Shown: one piece after another, positions 26,804 to 35,146 of the stretch | Numbering within the stretch: the first letter of the stretch is position 1 | Layout of the letters: each line of letters begins with the position of its first letter | Assembly (NCBI GenBank): GCA_903941205.1 | Contig: CAJAOB010000332.1 | Location: 1 to 40,564, forward strand | From: an uncultured Burkholderiales bacterium | GTDB taxonomy: Bacteria; Pseudomonadota; Gammaproteobacteria; Burkholderiales; Burkholderiaceae_C | DNA length: 40,564 nt | Direction: 5' to 3' | Program-made: the position numbers and the translations under genes | Notes under the pieces: model-generated | What the model was told of the DNA's origin: nothing | The model's database searches: none | Seen by the model: only the letters and a program-made list of their open reading frames with translations

Positions 26804-27442
26804 TCAGGCAGCAACAGCCCGGGCCATGGAATCGATGATGCGGCGAATCGGTGCCTGCTTAAGCTTGAGTGCAGCCTGATTGACCACCAGGCGCGAGCTG
26901 ATGTCCATGATGCGCTCGACTTCGACCAGATGATTGGCCCTGAGCGTGTTGCCGGTGGAAACCAGATCAACGATGGCGTCGGCCAGTCCCGTCAGCGGCG
27001 CCAACTCCATGCTGCCATACAGCTTGATGAGGTCGACGTGAACGCCCTTGCTGGCAAAGAAGTCACGCGCAATCGCCACGTACTTGGTGGCCACCTTGAG
27101 CCGGCCACCCTGGCGCACCGCTGCGGCATAGTCAAAGCCGTCGCGCACGGCCACACTGATGCGGCACTTGGCGATCTGCAAATCCAGCGGCTGGTACAAG
27201 CCCTGGCTGCCCGACTCGAGCAGCGTGTCCTTGCCGACCACGCCCATGTCGGCGCCGCCGTACTGCACGTAAGTGGGCACGTCGGTAGCGCGCACCAGCA
27301 CCACGCGCACATCGGGCTGGTTGGTCTGCAAGATCAGCTTGCGCGATTTTTCAGGGTCGTCAAGCACCTCGATACCGGCCGACTTGAGCAGTGGCAGGAT
27401 GTCGTCAAAGATACGACCCTTGGAAAGTGCCAGTGTGATCAT
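26804..27442 (-). CDS. hisG: ATP phosphoribosyltransferase HisG, short form
   Basis: 212-residue catalytic subunit for the first, committed step (ATP + PRPP). Conserved: [40 protein letters not shown] and [20 protein letters not shown], with the PRPP-binding [10 protein letters not shown]. It lacks the C-terminal ACT-like regulatory domain of the roughly 300-residue long form. Short HisG proteins work with HisZ, a HisRS-like regulatory subunit not encoded in this window. It overlaps the murA stop by 4 bases (ATGA), so histidine synthesis is coupled to murA translation. Confidence 0.97.
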   Translation of the reverse strand: MITLALSKGRIFDDILPLLKSAGIEVLDDPEKSRKLILQTNQPDVRVVLVRATDVPTYVQYGGADMGVVGKDTLLESGSQGLYQPLDLQIAKCRISVAVRDGFDYAAAVRQGGRLKVATKYVAIARDFFASKGVHVDLIKLYGSMELAPLTGLADAIVDLVSTGNTLRANHLVEVERIMDISSRLVVNQAALKLKQAPIRRIIDSMARAVAA

Positions 27443-28734
27443 GCTTTGACCCGTTCAATGTCTGCGCCGATGCCGCGCAATTTGGTTTCCATCTGGTCAT
27501 AACCCCGGTCGAGGTGGTAGATCCGCTCGACCACGGTTTCGCCGTCGGCCACCAGGCCCGCAATCACCAGGCTGGCCGAAGCCCGTAAGTCGGTCGCCAT
27601 CACGGTCGCGCCGGAGAGCTTTTCGACGCCTTCGAGCAAGGCCACCTTGCCGTCAATCTGGATCTTCGCGCCCAGGCGCACCATCTCGTTGACATGCATG
27701 AAACGGTTCTCGAAGATCGTCTCCGTGACCTTGCTGGCGCCATGGGAGATCGCGTTGAGCGCCATGAACTGGGCCTGCATGTCGGTCGGAAAGCCCGGGT
27801 ATTCGGTGGTGCGAAAGGACTGCGCCTTGAGCCGGCCCTGCGACTGGATGCGAATGAAGCCCGCACCATCGGCCTGGCCGGCGCTGATGCTGGCGCCCGC
27901 CTCGCGGAGTTTGTCGATCACCACCTCAAGATGGTCTGCCCGGCCATGGCGCAGCACCACGTCGCCGCCGGCAGCGGCCACCGCGCACAAGAAAGTGCCG
28001 GTCTCGATGCGATCCGCCACCACCTGATGGCTGGCGCCGTGCAACCGGTCCACGCCCTGGATGCGGATGCGCCGACTGCCCTGGCCTTCTATCTTCGCAC
28101 CCATGCTGATCAGCATCTCCGCGAGGTCGCCGATCTCGGGCTCCTGCGCGGCGTTTTCCAGAATGGTTTCACCGTCAGCGAGCGCCGCGGCCATCATGAA
28201 ATTTTCGGTGCCGGTCACGGTCACCATGTCAGTGGTGATGTGGCAGCCCTTCAGGCGCGTCAGCCCGGACGCCAGCTTGGCGACCATGTAACCGTGTTCG
28301 ACCACGATGTCGGCGCCCATGGCCTGCAAGCCCTTGATGTGCTGGTCAACCGGGCGCGAGCCAATGGCGCAGCCACCGGGCAGCGACACGGTGGCGTGGC
28401 CAAAGCGCGCCAGCAACGGCCCCAGCGCGAGCACCGATGCGCGCATGGTCTTGACCAGGTCGTAAGGCGCCTCGGGATTGTTCAAGCCGCTGGCGTCAAG
28501 CCTTACGGTCCCGGCATCGGGCTGGCCGGGCGCGCCCTGCTCGGCGCTCACGCCCATGTTGCGAATCAGCTTGAGCATGGTCGAGACGTCTTGCAGACGC
28601 GGCACGTTGGTCAGCGTGACCGGCTCGGACGACAAAAGCGCCGCACAGAGCTCGGGCAAGGCCGCATTCTTGGCACCGGAAATGGTGACCGTGCCGGCGA
28701 GCGTGTTGCCGCCCCTTATTTTTAACTTGTCCAT
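27439..28734 (-). CDS. murA: UDP-N-acetylglucosamine 1-carboxyvinyltransferase MurA
   Basis: 431-residue cytosolic enzyme transferring enolpyruvate from PEP to UDP-GlcNAc, the first committed step of peptidoglycan synthesis. The catalytic Lys22 is in [16 protein letters not shown] and the fosfomycin-target Cys122 in [18 protein letters not shown]. The inside-out barrel repeats continue to [20 protein letters not shown] and [20 protein letters not shown]. Cys rather than Asp at position 122 predicts normal fosfomycin sensitivity of the enzyme. It lies 24 bp after ibaG and overlaps hisG by ATGA. Confidence 0.98.
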   Translation of the reverse strand: MDKLKIRGGNTLAGTVTISGAKNAALPELCAALLSSEPVTLTNVPRLQDVSTMLKLIRNMGVSAEQGAPGQPDAGTVRLDASGLNNPEAPYDLVKTMRASVLALGPLLARFGHATVSLPGGCAIGSRPVDQHIKGLQAMGADIVVEHGYMVAKLASGLTRLKGCHITTDMVTVTGTENFMMAAALADGETILENAAQEPEIGDLAEMLISMGAKIEGQGSRRIRIQGVDRLHGASHQVVADRIETGTFLCAVAAAGGDVVLRHGRADHLEVVIDKLREAGASISAGQADGAGFIRIQSQGRLKAQSFRTTEYPGFPTDMQAQFMALNAISHGASKVTETIFENRFMHVNEMVRLGAKIQIDGKVALLEGVEKLSGATVMATDLRASASLVIAGLVADGETVVERIYHLDRGYDQMETKLRGIGADIERVKA

Positions 28735-28758
28735 GGCTTCTTGTGTCTTCTGCTGCTT

Positions 28759-29004
28759 CTAGCTGGCGCTGCGTCCAGCCCATTCGGCGGGCGTGTAGGT
28801 TTTCATCGACAGCGCATGCACCTCATCGGTCTGCATGCGCCCGCCCAAAGTGGCGTAAACGCGCTGGTGACGCTGAATCAGGCGCTGGCCCTCGAACGCA
28901 GCGGACACGATGGTGGCATACCAATGCCGTCCATCGCCGGAGAGTTCGATGTGCTCGCAGTCAAGGCCTGCGCTGATAAGGGCCTGGAGTTCTTCGCTGG
29001 TCAT
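28759..29004 (-). CDS. ibaG: BolA-like protein IbaG
   Basis: 81-residue BolA-family protein. The helix-turn region is MTSEELQALISAGLDCEHIE, then LSGDGRHWYATIVSAAFEGQ, RLIQRHQRVYATLGGRMQTD and EVHALSMKTYTPAEW. The conserved C-terminal histidine in VHALSMKT can help ligate an Fe-S cluster with monothiol glutaredoxins. Position directly upstream of murA is that of E. coli ibaG (yrbA), an acid-stress BolA paralogue. The track start (29046) is moved to ATG 29004, which gives the usual N-terminus. It lies 19 bp behind the ABC permease gene. Confidence 0.93.
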   Translation of the reverse strand: MTSEELQALISAGLDCEHIELSGDGRHWYATIVSAAFEGQRLIQRHQRVYATLGGRMQTDEVHALSMKTYTPAEWAGRSAS

Positions 29005-29023
29005 GAATTCGATCGTGTGGGGC

Positions 29024-29779
29024 TCAATGACGGATCTTGTAGCCAATTTTCAGGAGATGGACCGCCAGAGCGGATACCAGCAGCAGCGCGGTGCCAACAA
29101 TGCCCAGACTCAGCCAGGGCGAGACGTCGCTGACGCCAAAAAAACCGTAGCGAAAGCCGTCAATCATGTAGAAAAACGGGTTCAGGTGACTGACCTTTTG
29201 CCACACGGGCGGCAAGGAATGAATCGAGTAGAAGACGCCGCTGAGGAAGGTCATCGGCATGATGATGAAGTTTTGGAACACCGCCATCTGGTCGAATTTC
29301 TCGGCCCACAAACCGGCGATCAGCCCGAGCGCACCCAGCAGCGCCGCCCCAAGAATGGCGAACACCGCGATCCAGAGCGGCGCCACAAAACCGGGCTGGC
29401 CAAAAAACACGGTCACGGCAAAAACACCGGTGCCGACCGCCAGGCCGCGCACCACCGAGGAGCCGACATAAGCCACAAACCAGTGCCAATGCGACAGCGG
29501 CGTGAGCAGCAGGAACACCAGATTGCCCATGATCTTGCTCTGGATCAGAGACGACGAGCTGTTGGCAAACGCGTTTTGCAGCACGCTCATCATCACCAGC
29601 CCGGGCACCAGAAACGCGGTGTAGCTGACGCTGCCATAAACCTTGACCTGGTCTTGCAGCACATGGCCAAAGATCAGCATGTACAGCACCGACGTCAGGA
29701 TGGGCGCGCCCACGGTCTGAAAGCCCACCTTCCAGAAGCGCAAGACCTCCTTGTAGAGCAGTGTTTGCCAGCCGGTCAT
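29024..29779 (-). CDS. yadH: ABC-2 type transporter permease, YadH-like
   Basis: 251-residue inner-membrane permease with six hydrophobic helices. The ABC-2 pattern is clear: TLLYKEVLRFWKVGFQTVGA, YTAFLVPGLVMMSVLQNAFA, SSSLIQSKIMGNLVFLLLTP and MPMTFLSGVFYSIHSLPPVW, then HLNPFFYMIDGFRYGFFG near the C-terminus. It resembles E. coli YadH and NodJ. The substrate is unknown; the position behind the Mla genes suggests an envelope lipid or polymer. Its ATG overlaps the ATPase stop (ATGA). Confidence 0.93.
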   Translation of the reverse strand: MTGWQTLLYKEVLRFWKVGFQTVGAPILTSVLYMLIFGHVLQDQVKVYGSVSYTAFLVPGLVMMSVLQNAFANSSSSLIQSKIMGNLVFLLLTPLSHWHWFVAYVGSSVVRGLAVGTGVFAVTVFFGQPGFVAPLWIAVFAILGAALLGALGLIAGLWAEKFDQMAVFQNFIIMPMTFLSGVFYSIHSLPPVWQKVSHLNPFFYMIDGFRYGFFGVSDVSPWLSLGIVGTALLLVSALAVHLLKIGYKIRH

Positions 29780-30726
29780 GCCGACACCTCTGCTGCCGCA
29801 GGGGCTCGAACTGTCTTGTCAGACATGACTTCCAGAAAGACATCTTCGAGATCAGCCTTGCGGATCTCGACGTCCTCGGCCACCAGACCGGCCTCGCGCA
29901 CCGCCGCCAGGTACTGCTCGATCTCGAGCGCGTTGTGGGCGGGAAACTGCACGATGCGGCCCGTCACCCGCGCCTTGGCGGCCAGCGCCGCCGGCAGCTC
30001 ACGGTCAATCTTGAAACGCAGGACGTTCGACGAGGCGCTCTTGAGCAGGTCCGAGGTGGAGGCCAGCGCCACCATACGGCCTTGTTTGAGCATGGCAATG
30101 CGGCTGCACAAGGCTTCGGCTTCTTCAAGGTAATGCGTGGTCAGCAACACGGTGCTGCCCTGACGGTTCAGTTTGGCGATGAACTGCCACAGGGTTTGGC
30201 GCAGTTCCACGTCGACGCCGGCCGTGGGCTCGTCCAGCACGATCACCGGCGGTTTGTGAACCAGCGCCTGAGCGACCAGCACACGGCGCTTCATACCGCC
30301 GGAGAGCTGGCGCATATTGGCTTTGGCCTTGTCGGCCAGACCCAGACTGACCAGCAATTCGTCAATCCAGTCATCGTTGTTTTGGATGCCGAAGTAACCG
30401 GACTGAATGCGCAAGGCTTCGCGCACGGAGAAAAAGGGGTCAAAGACCAGTTCCTGGGGAACCACGCCCAAGAGCTTACGGGTCTGTGCGTAATCGGTCA
30501 CCACGTCCAGCCCGTGCACCTTGACGCGGCCACTGCTGGCCCGCGACAAACCGGCAAGAATGCTGATCAAGGTGGTTTTTCCGGCGCCGTTAGGGCCTAG
30601 CAATCCGAAAAATTCACCCTGCTCGATGTCAAAGCTGACTTGGTCCAAAGCCTGAACCACCGAGGAGGACGGAGCCCGCGAAAGTGAATAGGTTTTGGAA
30701 ACGGATTGAAATGAGATGGCGGGCAT
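29776..30726 (-). CDS. yadG: ABC transporter ATP-binding protein, YadG-like
   Basis: 316-residue ATPase. Walker A is GPNGAGKTTLISILAGL, the Q-loop region LLGVVPQELVFDPFFSV, the signature LSGGMKRRVLVAQAL, Walker B PVIVLDEPTAGVDVEL and the H-loop LLTTHYLEEAEALC. A C-terminal domain of about 90 residues follows, as in YadG/CcmA/DrrA-type exporters. It partners the adjoining permease, with an ATGA overlap. GAGGG lies just before the ATG. 93 bp separates it from mlaB. Confidence 0.94.
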   Translation of the reverse strand: MPAISFQSVSKTYSLSRAPSSSVVQALDQVSFDIEQGEFFGLLGPNGAGKTTLISILAGLSRASSGRVKVHGLDVVTDYAQTRKLLGVVPQELVFDPFFSVREALRIQSGYFGIQNNDDWIDELLVSLGLADKAKANMRQLSGGMKRRVLVAQALVHKPPVIVLDEPTAGVDVELRQTLWQFIAKLNRQGSTVLLTTHYLEEAEALCSRIAMLKQGRMVALASTSDLLKSASSNVLRFKIDRELPAALAAKARVTGRIVQFPAHNALEIEQYLAAVREAGLVAEDVEIRKADLEDVFLEVMSDKTVRAPAAAEVSA

Positions 30727-30819
30727 GAACCCTCTATTTTAGGGGCTAGCTCACCGGCAGACCCAAGGGGCTGAAATGCCCTGCCAACACCCGCCGCCCG
30801 CGACACGGGGCCAAAAGCT

Positions 30820-31098
30820 TCAGGCGGACGCGGGAATCAGGGAGGCGATGCCGTAAAGACCGGCGAGCTGACGCAGGCGAGCCGGCATGTCGTGAACGAA
30901 AAAGGGGCGGCCCAGCGCCTGGGCTTCGCGCCGGCAGGCCAGCATGACGGCCAGCGCGGACGAATCAAAACGGATCAATCTGCCGGCATCGGCCACTACC
31001 GGCTCGGGGCCGGCGGGCTGCGCGTGCAAGGCCAGCTTGAGCGCATGTACCGTCGCCTCGGCCTGGTCGTGCGTGAGGGTCGCGGGAAGCTTGAGCAT
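30820..31098 (-). CDS. mlaB: STAS-domain protein MlaB
   Basis: 92-residue STAS domain. In E. coli MlaB binds the ATPase MlaF and is needed for assembly and activity of the MlaFEDB transporter. Visible: MLKLPATLTHDQAEATVHAL at the N-terminus, ADAGRLIRFDSSALAVMLAC with the conserved serine of the STAS loop, and LRQLAGLYGIASLIPAS at the end. It ends the mla gene set and starts 118 bp after mlaC. Confidence 0.88.
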   Translation of the reverse strand: MLKLPATLTHDQAEATVHALKLALHAQPAGPEPVVADAGRLIRFDSSALAVMLACRREAQALGRPFFVHDMPARLRQLAGLYGIASLIPASA

Positions 31099-31216
31099 GG
31101 TGGTCCGGTCGGTCTGGGGCCTGTTAACGAATGCTGAACATCAACATGAGCGCGAAGGTTGTCGAATAAGGTCAGTAAAAGTGGGGGCAGCGTTAGCGCC
31201 CGCGTTCAGACCAGCC

Positions 31217-31858
31217 TCAGCTCTTTTTCTCGGCCGCGCCGTTTTTATTGCGCTGTGCCAACGTGGCGATCAGGCCATCGATGCCGCGCGCCGAAATTTC
31301 CTGGGCAAACTGGGTCCGGTAGGTTTCCACCATCCAGACGCCCAGCACGTTGAGATCATAAATTTTCCAGCCCGCCTCTGACTTTTCCATGCGGTAGTCC
31401 AATTGGATCGGATCGCCGCGGCCGATGACTTCGGTGCGCACGATGACTTCGGTATCGCCAGGCGCTGCACGCAAGGGCTTGACCGAAATCGTCTGGTCCT
31501 TGACCTGGCTCAGGGCGCCTGCATAGGTTCGAACCAGCATGTTCTTGAACTCATCTTGCAGACGCTTTTGCTGCTCGGGCGTCGCCTGGCGCCAGTTGCG
31601 ACCCACCGCCGAAGCGGTCATGCGCGAAAAATTAACACTGGGCATGATCTTGCTGTCTACAAAAGCCACCACCTTGCGGACGTCGCCGCTTTGCACTTCC
31701 TTATCGGCCTTGATATTGCTCAAGACCTCGTTGGACAGACGGCGAATCATTTCGTCAGGCGCTTCGGTTGCAGCGTGCGCTCCTGGTGCAACAAGCAGGG
31801 CTGCCAGGCTCAGGGCGGTGAAGCACGCGCGGGTGAAGTATCTGCGGTTCAAGGTCAT
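31217..31858 (-). CDS. mlaC: Periplasmic phospholipid-binding protein MlaC
   Basis: 213-residue periplasmic shuttle between outer-membrane MlaA and inner-membrane MlaFEDB. The signal peptide is FTALSLAALLVAPGAHA with cleavage near AHA-AT. Family blocks: FVDSKIMPSVNFSRMTASAV, GRNWRQATPEQQKRLQDEFK and MLVRTYAGALSQVKDQTISV, with the lipid-pocket strand WKIYDLNVLGVWMVETYRTQ. It lies 106 bp after mlaA. Confidence 0.95.
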   Translation of the reverse strand: MTLNRRYFTRACFTALSLAALLVAPGAHAATEAPDEMIRRLSNEVLSNIKADKEVQSGDVRKVVAFVDSKIMPSVNFSRMTASAVGRNWRQATPEQQKRLQDEFKNMLVRTYAGALSQVKDQTISVKPLRAAPGDTEVIVRTEVIGRGDPIQLDYRMEKSEAGWKIYDLNVLGVWMVETYRTQFAQEISARGIDGLIATLAQRNKNGAAEKKS

Positions 31859-31964
31859 GGCAATCTCTCAATCTAACGGTTCAGACCAACGCTGACATTG
31901 TGCCGGGTCGGCGTCAGGTCCGCAGGGTGATTCAATTCACGGGAACAACGGTGGTACCTGCTTT

Positions 31965-32759
31965 TCAGGGCGGAGGCTTCTGGATCGCCGGCGGTATTTT
32001 GTCAGGCTCTGGCAGGTCGAAGCGTTCCTCGCTGGGCGCGCCAGATGTGCCGGGCTCTTCCCGGACCTGACCGCGTCGGCGCTGCAAGTAAGCGTCGCGG
32101 GTGAAGCTGTATTTGTCGAGTGCTGCGGCTTCAAGCAACTTTCCTGCACCGAGCAAAGTGGCACGCAGGTCCACCAGACGCAAGGTCATCAGGGCGTTGC
32201 GACCGGCCACATCGTTCATGCCCGCGACGACATCACCGCGAGAGTCTACGGGCACGGCCAGCGAGTCGCGCAAGGTTGAAGGGCCCAGCAGCGGCAAAAC
32301 GACATAGGGCCCGGTCGGCACGCCCCAATAACCCAGGGTCTGGCCGAAGTCTTCCTTGTGCCTCTCAAGCCGCAATTCGGTGGCAACGTCGATCAGGCCA
32401 GCAAGTCCCAGGGTCGTGTTGACGCCCACCCGAAAGAAGGTTTCCACCGACTCCTTGGGCTTGATCTGAAGGATGTTGTTGGCCAGCGACCAGAGGTCGG
32501 CGATATTTCCAAAAAAATTGTAGACCCCGGTCCGCACGAAGGGCGGCGTGACATGCTCGTAAACCGTGGCGACCGGCTTGACAACCACCTCGTCAAGGCC
32601 GTCATTGAAACTGGCGACCTGGCGGTTAAAAGGCTCCCAGGGGTCGCGCGGATTGGCGTTCGGCGACATGGCGCAACCCTGCAACACGATAAGGCCGAGC
32701 CCCACCAAAGCCGGCAAGGCTGCGCGCAATGACTGCCACGTAAAGGCCGCAGGACTCAT
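31965..32759 (-). CDS. mlaA: Outer-membrane lipoprotein MlaA (VacJ)
   Basis: 264-residue lipoprotein that removes mislocalised phospholipid from the outer leaflet. Lipobox VLQGC with Cys29. Family blocks: NPRDPWEPFNRQVASFNDGL, FFRVGVNTTLGLAGLIDVAT, FGQTLGYWGVPTGPYVVLPL and LGPSTLRDSLAVPVD. A charged, proline-rich C-terminal tail of about 40 residues follows the core. In E. coli mlaA is unlinked; here it lies inside the operon, between mlaD (ATGA overlap) and mlaC. Confidence 0.96.
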   Translation of the reverse strand: MSPAAFTWQSLRAALPALVGLGLIVLQGCAMSPNANPRDPWEPFNRQVASFNDGLDEVVVKPVATVYEHVTPPFVRTGVYNFFGNIADLWSLANNILQIKPKESVETFFRVGVNTTLGLAGLIDVATELRLERHKEDFGQTLGYWGVPTGPYVVLPLLGPSTLRDSLAVPVDSRGDVVAGMNDVAGRNALMTLRLVDLRATLLGAGKLLEAAALDKYSFTRDAYLQRRRGQVREEPGTSGAPSEERFDLPEPDKIPPAIQKPPP

Positions 32760-33265
32760 TTGGCCGATCCGGCGGCGGCCGGAGCCGCTGCTGCGCCAGC
32801 CGGTGCGCTGTCGGCTGCCTTGCTGTAGAGGAACTGGCTGATGAGGGTTTCAAGCACCACGGCCGACTGGGTCTGGGTGATCACGTCGCCCTTTGCCAGA
32901 TTTTTTTCGGAAGCCCCCGGCTCGATCCCGATGTACTGCTCGCCAAGCAGGCCGCTGGTCAAGATCTTCAGGGAACTGTCCTTTGGGAAAACATAGCGGC
33001 TTTCAAGCGCCAGACTGACCGTGGCCTGGTAGCGCTTGTCGTCAAAGCTGATCGTGTCGACCCGTCCGACCACGACGCCGGCGCTCTTGACCGCAGCCCG
33101 GGGCTTGAGGCCGCCGATATTGTCGAACTTGGCCATCACGGGGTAAGAGGTGTCGGCCAGTTGCAAGCTCAGGAGATTGGCTGATTTCAAAGCAAGGAAC
33201 AACAGGGCAAGCAACCCGATGACGACAAAGAGGCCGACCCAACTATCGGTTCTGGAACGTGGCAT
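32756..33265 (-). CDS. mlaD: MCE-domain phospholipid transport protein MlaD
   Basis: 169-residue inner-membrane-anchored protein whose MCE domains form a hexameric ring on MlaE. The anchor is SWVGLFVVIGLLALLFLALK, followed by the MCE core YPVMAKFDNIGGLKPRAAVK, SAGVVVGRVDTISFDDKRY and ILTSGLLGEQYIGIEPG. An Ala/Pro-rich tail (SAPAGAAAAPAAAGSAK) ends it. It overlaps mlaA (ATGA) and lies 151 bp after mlaE, the longest gap in the mla set. Confidence 0.95.
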   Translation of the reverse strand: MPRSRTDSWVGLFVVIGLLALLFLALKSANLLSLQLADTSYPVMAKFDNIGGLKPRAAVKSAGVVVGRVDTISFDDKRYQATVSLALESRYVFPKDSSLKILTSGLLGEQYIGIEPGASEKNLAKGDVITQTQSAVVLETLISQFLYSKAADSAPAGAAAAPAAAGSAK

Positions 33266-33416
33266 GACAAACTTTCAAAAACGCTGGGCAGCAAAACCGC
33301 CCTTGCCGGGCAAACGAGCTGCCTAGAACTCATCTAAACAAGACGTATTCGATTTTCTCACGCACAGGCATCTCAGGTGCTGTAGCGCTGGCGACAAAAC
33401 CTCGGGGCAATCCGCT

Positions 33417-34211
33417 TCACAAACTGAACATCAGCGCAGTCAGCCAGAAATCCAGGCCCAGCACGGCCAGGGAAGCCAGCACCACGGTCCGGGTGGTGGC
33501 GCGCGAGACGCCTTCCGGGGTGGGCTGAGCCTGAAATCCTTGGTACAAGGCCACAAAAGTGACGGTCACGCCGAATACAAAACTTTTGATGACGCCGTTG
33601 CCAACATCACTCCAGACCTCGACACCGCCTTGCATCTGGCTCCAGAACGAGCCTTCATCAATGCCGATCATCAGCACACCGACGAGGTAACCGCCCAGGA
33701 TACCGACAGCGCTGAAGACCGCCGCCAGCAAGGGCATGGCGATGATGCCGCCCCAAAAACGCGGGGCTAGGATGCGGCTGACCGGGTCGACGGCCATCAT
33801 TTCCATGGCCGAGAGTTGCTCGCCGGCCTTCATGAGGCCGATTTCTGCGGTGAGCGCAGTGCCCGCGCGGCCGGCAAAAAGCAAGGCGCTGACCACCGGC
33901 CCGAGTTCGCGCACCAGGCTCAGTGCCACCAGCAAGCCCAGCGCTTCGGACGAGCCGTAGCGCTGCAAGGTGTAATAGCCTTGCAGGCCCAGCACGAAGC
34001 CCACAAACAGGCCAGACACCGCAATGATGGCCAGGGAATAGTTGCCGAGAAAGAAAATCTGGTCGCGCACCAAGCCAAAACGCTTGAGCGTGACGGCCGA
34101 CAAGCTGATCAGACGCAGGAAAAGCCGGCTTGCCAGACCCAGTTCGGCCAGCTTCTCGCGCGTGGCAACGCCAATGTCGGCCAAAAATTCCATTGGCGAC
34201 CGGCGCCTCAT
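33417..34211 (-). CDS. mlaE: Phospholipid ABC transporter permease MlaE
   Basis: 264-residue membrane permease of the Mla complex. Family blocks: [78 protein letters not shown] and [14 protein letters not shown] near the pocket, with [20 protein letters not shown] near the C-terminus. ATG 34211 overlaps the mlaF stop (ATGA), which favours it over the internal ATG at 34193. Confidence 0.95.
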   Translation of the reverse strand: MRRRSPMEFLADIGVATREKLAELGLASRLFLRLISLSAVTLKRFGLVRDQIFFLGNYSLAIIAVSGLFVGFVLGLQGYYTLQRYGSSEALGLLVALSLVRELGPVVSALLFAGRAGTALTAEIGLMKAGEQLSAMEMMAVDPVSRILAPRFWGGIIAMPLLAAVFSAVGILGGYLVGVLMIGIDEGSFWSQMQGGVEVWSDVGNGVIKSFVFGVTVTFVALYQGFQAQPTPEGVSRATTRTVVLASLAVLGLDFWLTALMFSL

Positions 34212-35077
34212 GAGCGGCCTTTCCGGCTTGAAACCGCAGCCCCAGGCCGGCTGCTGCGGCCAGACAGGCCAAAGTCGGTTTCCGCGTCAGGCCCCGGGTA
34301 ATGGAACTCGACCGGGCCTTCGCTCAAGGCATTTACAAATTGGTGGACCAGAGGGTTGGAGGAGTTCATGACCTCTTGCGGCGTGCCCTCCGCAGCAATG
34401 CCGCCATTGGCCAGGATGATGACCTTGTCAGCGATGCTGAAGGTCTCTTCCAGATCGTGCGAGACCACAATGCTGCTGATGCCCAAGGTGTCATTGAGCT
34501 GGCGGATCAATTGGGCCGCCGTGCCCAGAGAGATCGGGTCCAGGCCGGCAAAGGGCTCGTCGTACATGATCAGTTCAGGGTCCAGCACCATGGCCCGAGC
34601 CAGCGCCACGCGTCTGGCCATGCCGCCCGAAATTTCCGACGGCCGCAAATCGCGAGCGCCGCGCAGACCCACCGCGTCGAGCTTCATCAAGACAATGTCG
34701 CGGATCAATTCAGCACTCAGGCCGGTGTGCTCGCGCAGCGGAAAAGCCACGTTGTCAAACACGCTGAGGTCGGTGAACAAGGCGCCAAACTGAAACAGCA
34801 TGCCCATGCGCCTGCGCGCGGCGTACAACTGCGTTTGCCCCAAGTCGCCGACGTTCTGGCCGTCAAACAGGACCGCACCGCCGGTGGATTTTTGTTGCCC
34901 GCCAATCAGGCGCAATACGGTGGTCTTGCCACCGCCGGAGGCGCCCATCAGGGCCGTGACCTTGCCGCGTGGCACGCTGAAACTGAGGTCTTTCAGAATA
35001 ACGCGGTCGCCGCTGGCGCCCGGGTAGGCGAAAGTGACTTGCTTGAATTCGACCAGAGGGGTGGAAATATCGGCCAT
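34208..35077 (-). CDS. mlaF: Phospholipid ABC transporter ATPase MlaF
   Basis: 289-residue ATPase of the Mla complex. Walker [18 protein letters not shown]-loop [20 protein letters not shown], signature [15 protein letters not shown], Walker [14 protein letters not shown] and H-loop [16 protein letters not shown]. The C-terminus is about 20 residues longer than E. coli MlaF and is basic and Ser/Arg-rich ([17 protein letters not shown]). In E. coli the MlaF C-terminal extension contacts the neighbouring subunit, so the tail may matter. The ATG is preceded by a perfect hairpin and lacks a clear Shine-Dalgarno. First gene of the mla set, 69 bp after gltD. Confidence 0.96.
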   Translation of the reverse strand: MADISTPLVEFKQVTFAYPGASGDRVILKDLSFSVPRGKVTALMGASGGGKTTVLRLIGGQQKSTGGAVLFDGQNVGDLGQTQLYAARRRMGMLFQFGALFTDLSVFDNVAFPLREHTGLSAELIRDIVLMKLDAVGLRGARDLRPSEISGGMARRVALARAMVLDPELIMYDEPFAGLDPISLGTAAQLIRQLNDTLGISSIVVSHDLEETFSIADKVIILANGGIAAEGTPQEVMNSSNPLVHQFVNALSEGPVEFHYPGPDAETDFGLSGRSSRPGAAVSSRKGRS

Positions 35078-35084
35078 GAAAGTT

Positions 35085-35111
35085 GGAAAGCCGGCAGGAA
35101 GCCGGCTTTCC
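35085..35111. promoter_or_regulatory. Perfect hairpin between gltD and mlaF, over the mlaF ribosome-binding region
   Basis: GGAAAGCCGG and CCGGCTTTCC form a 10-bp perfect stem around a 7-base loop. On the minus strand it ends 7 bases before the mlaF ATG and starts 35 bases after the gltD stop. It is not followed by a T-run, so a classical terminator is unlikely. Its 3' arm occupies the place of a Shine-Dalgarno sequence. It could limit mlaF translation, end gltBD mRNA with a helper protein, or stabilise a 3' end. Confidence 0.6.
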
Positions 35112-35146
35112 TAGGGTTAGCCCTGATGATAAAGCTTTTGTATCGT

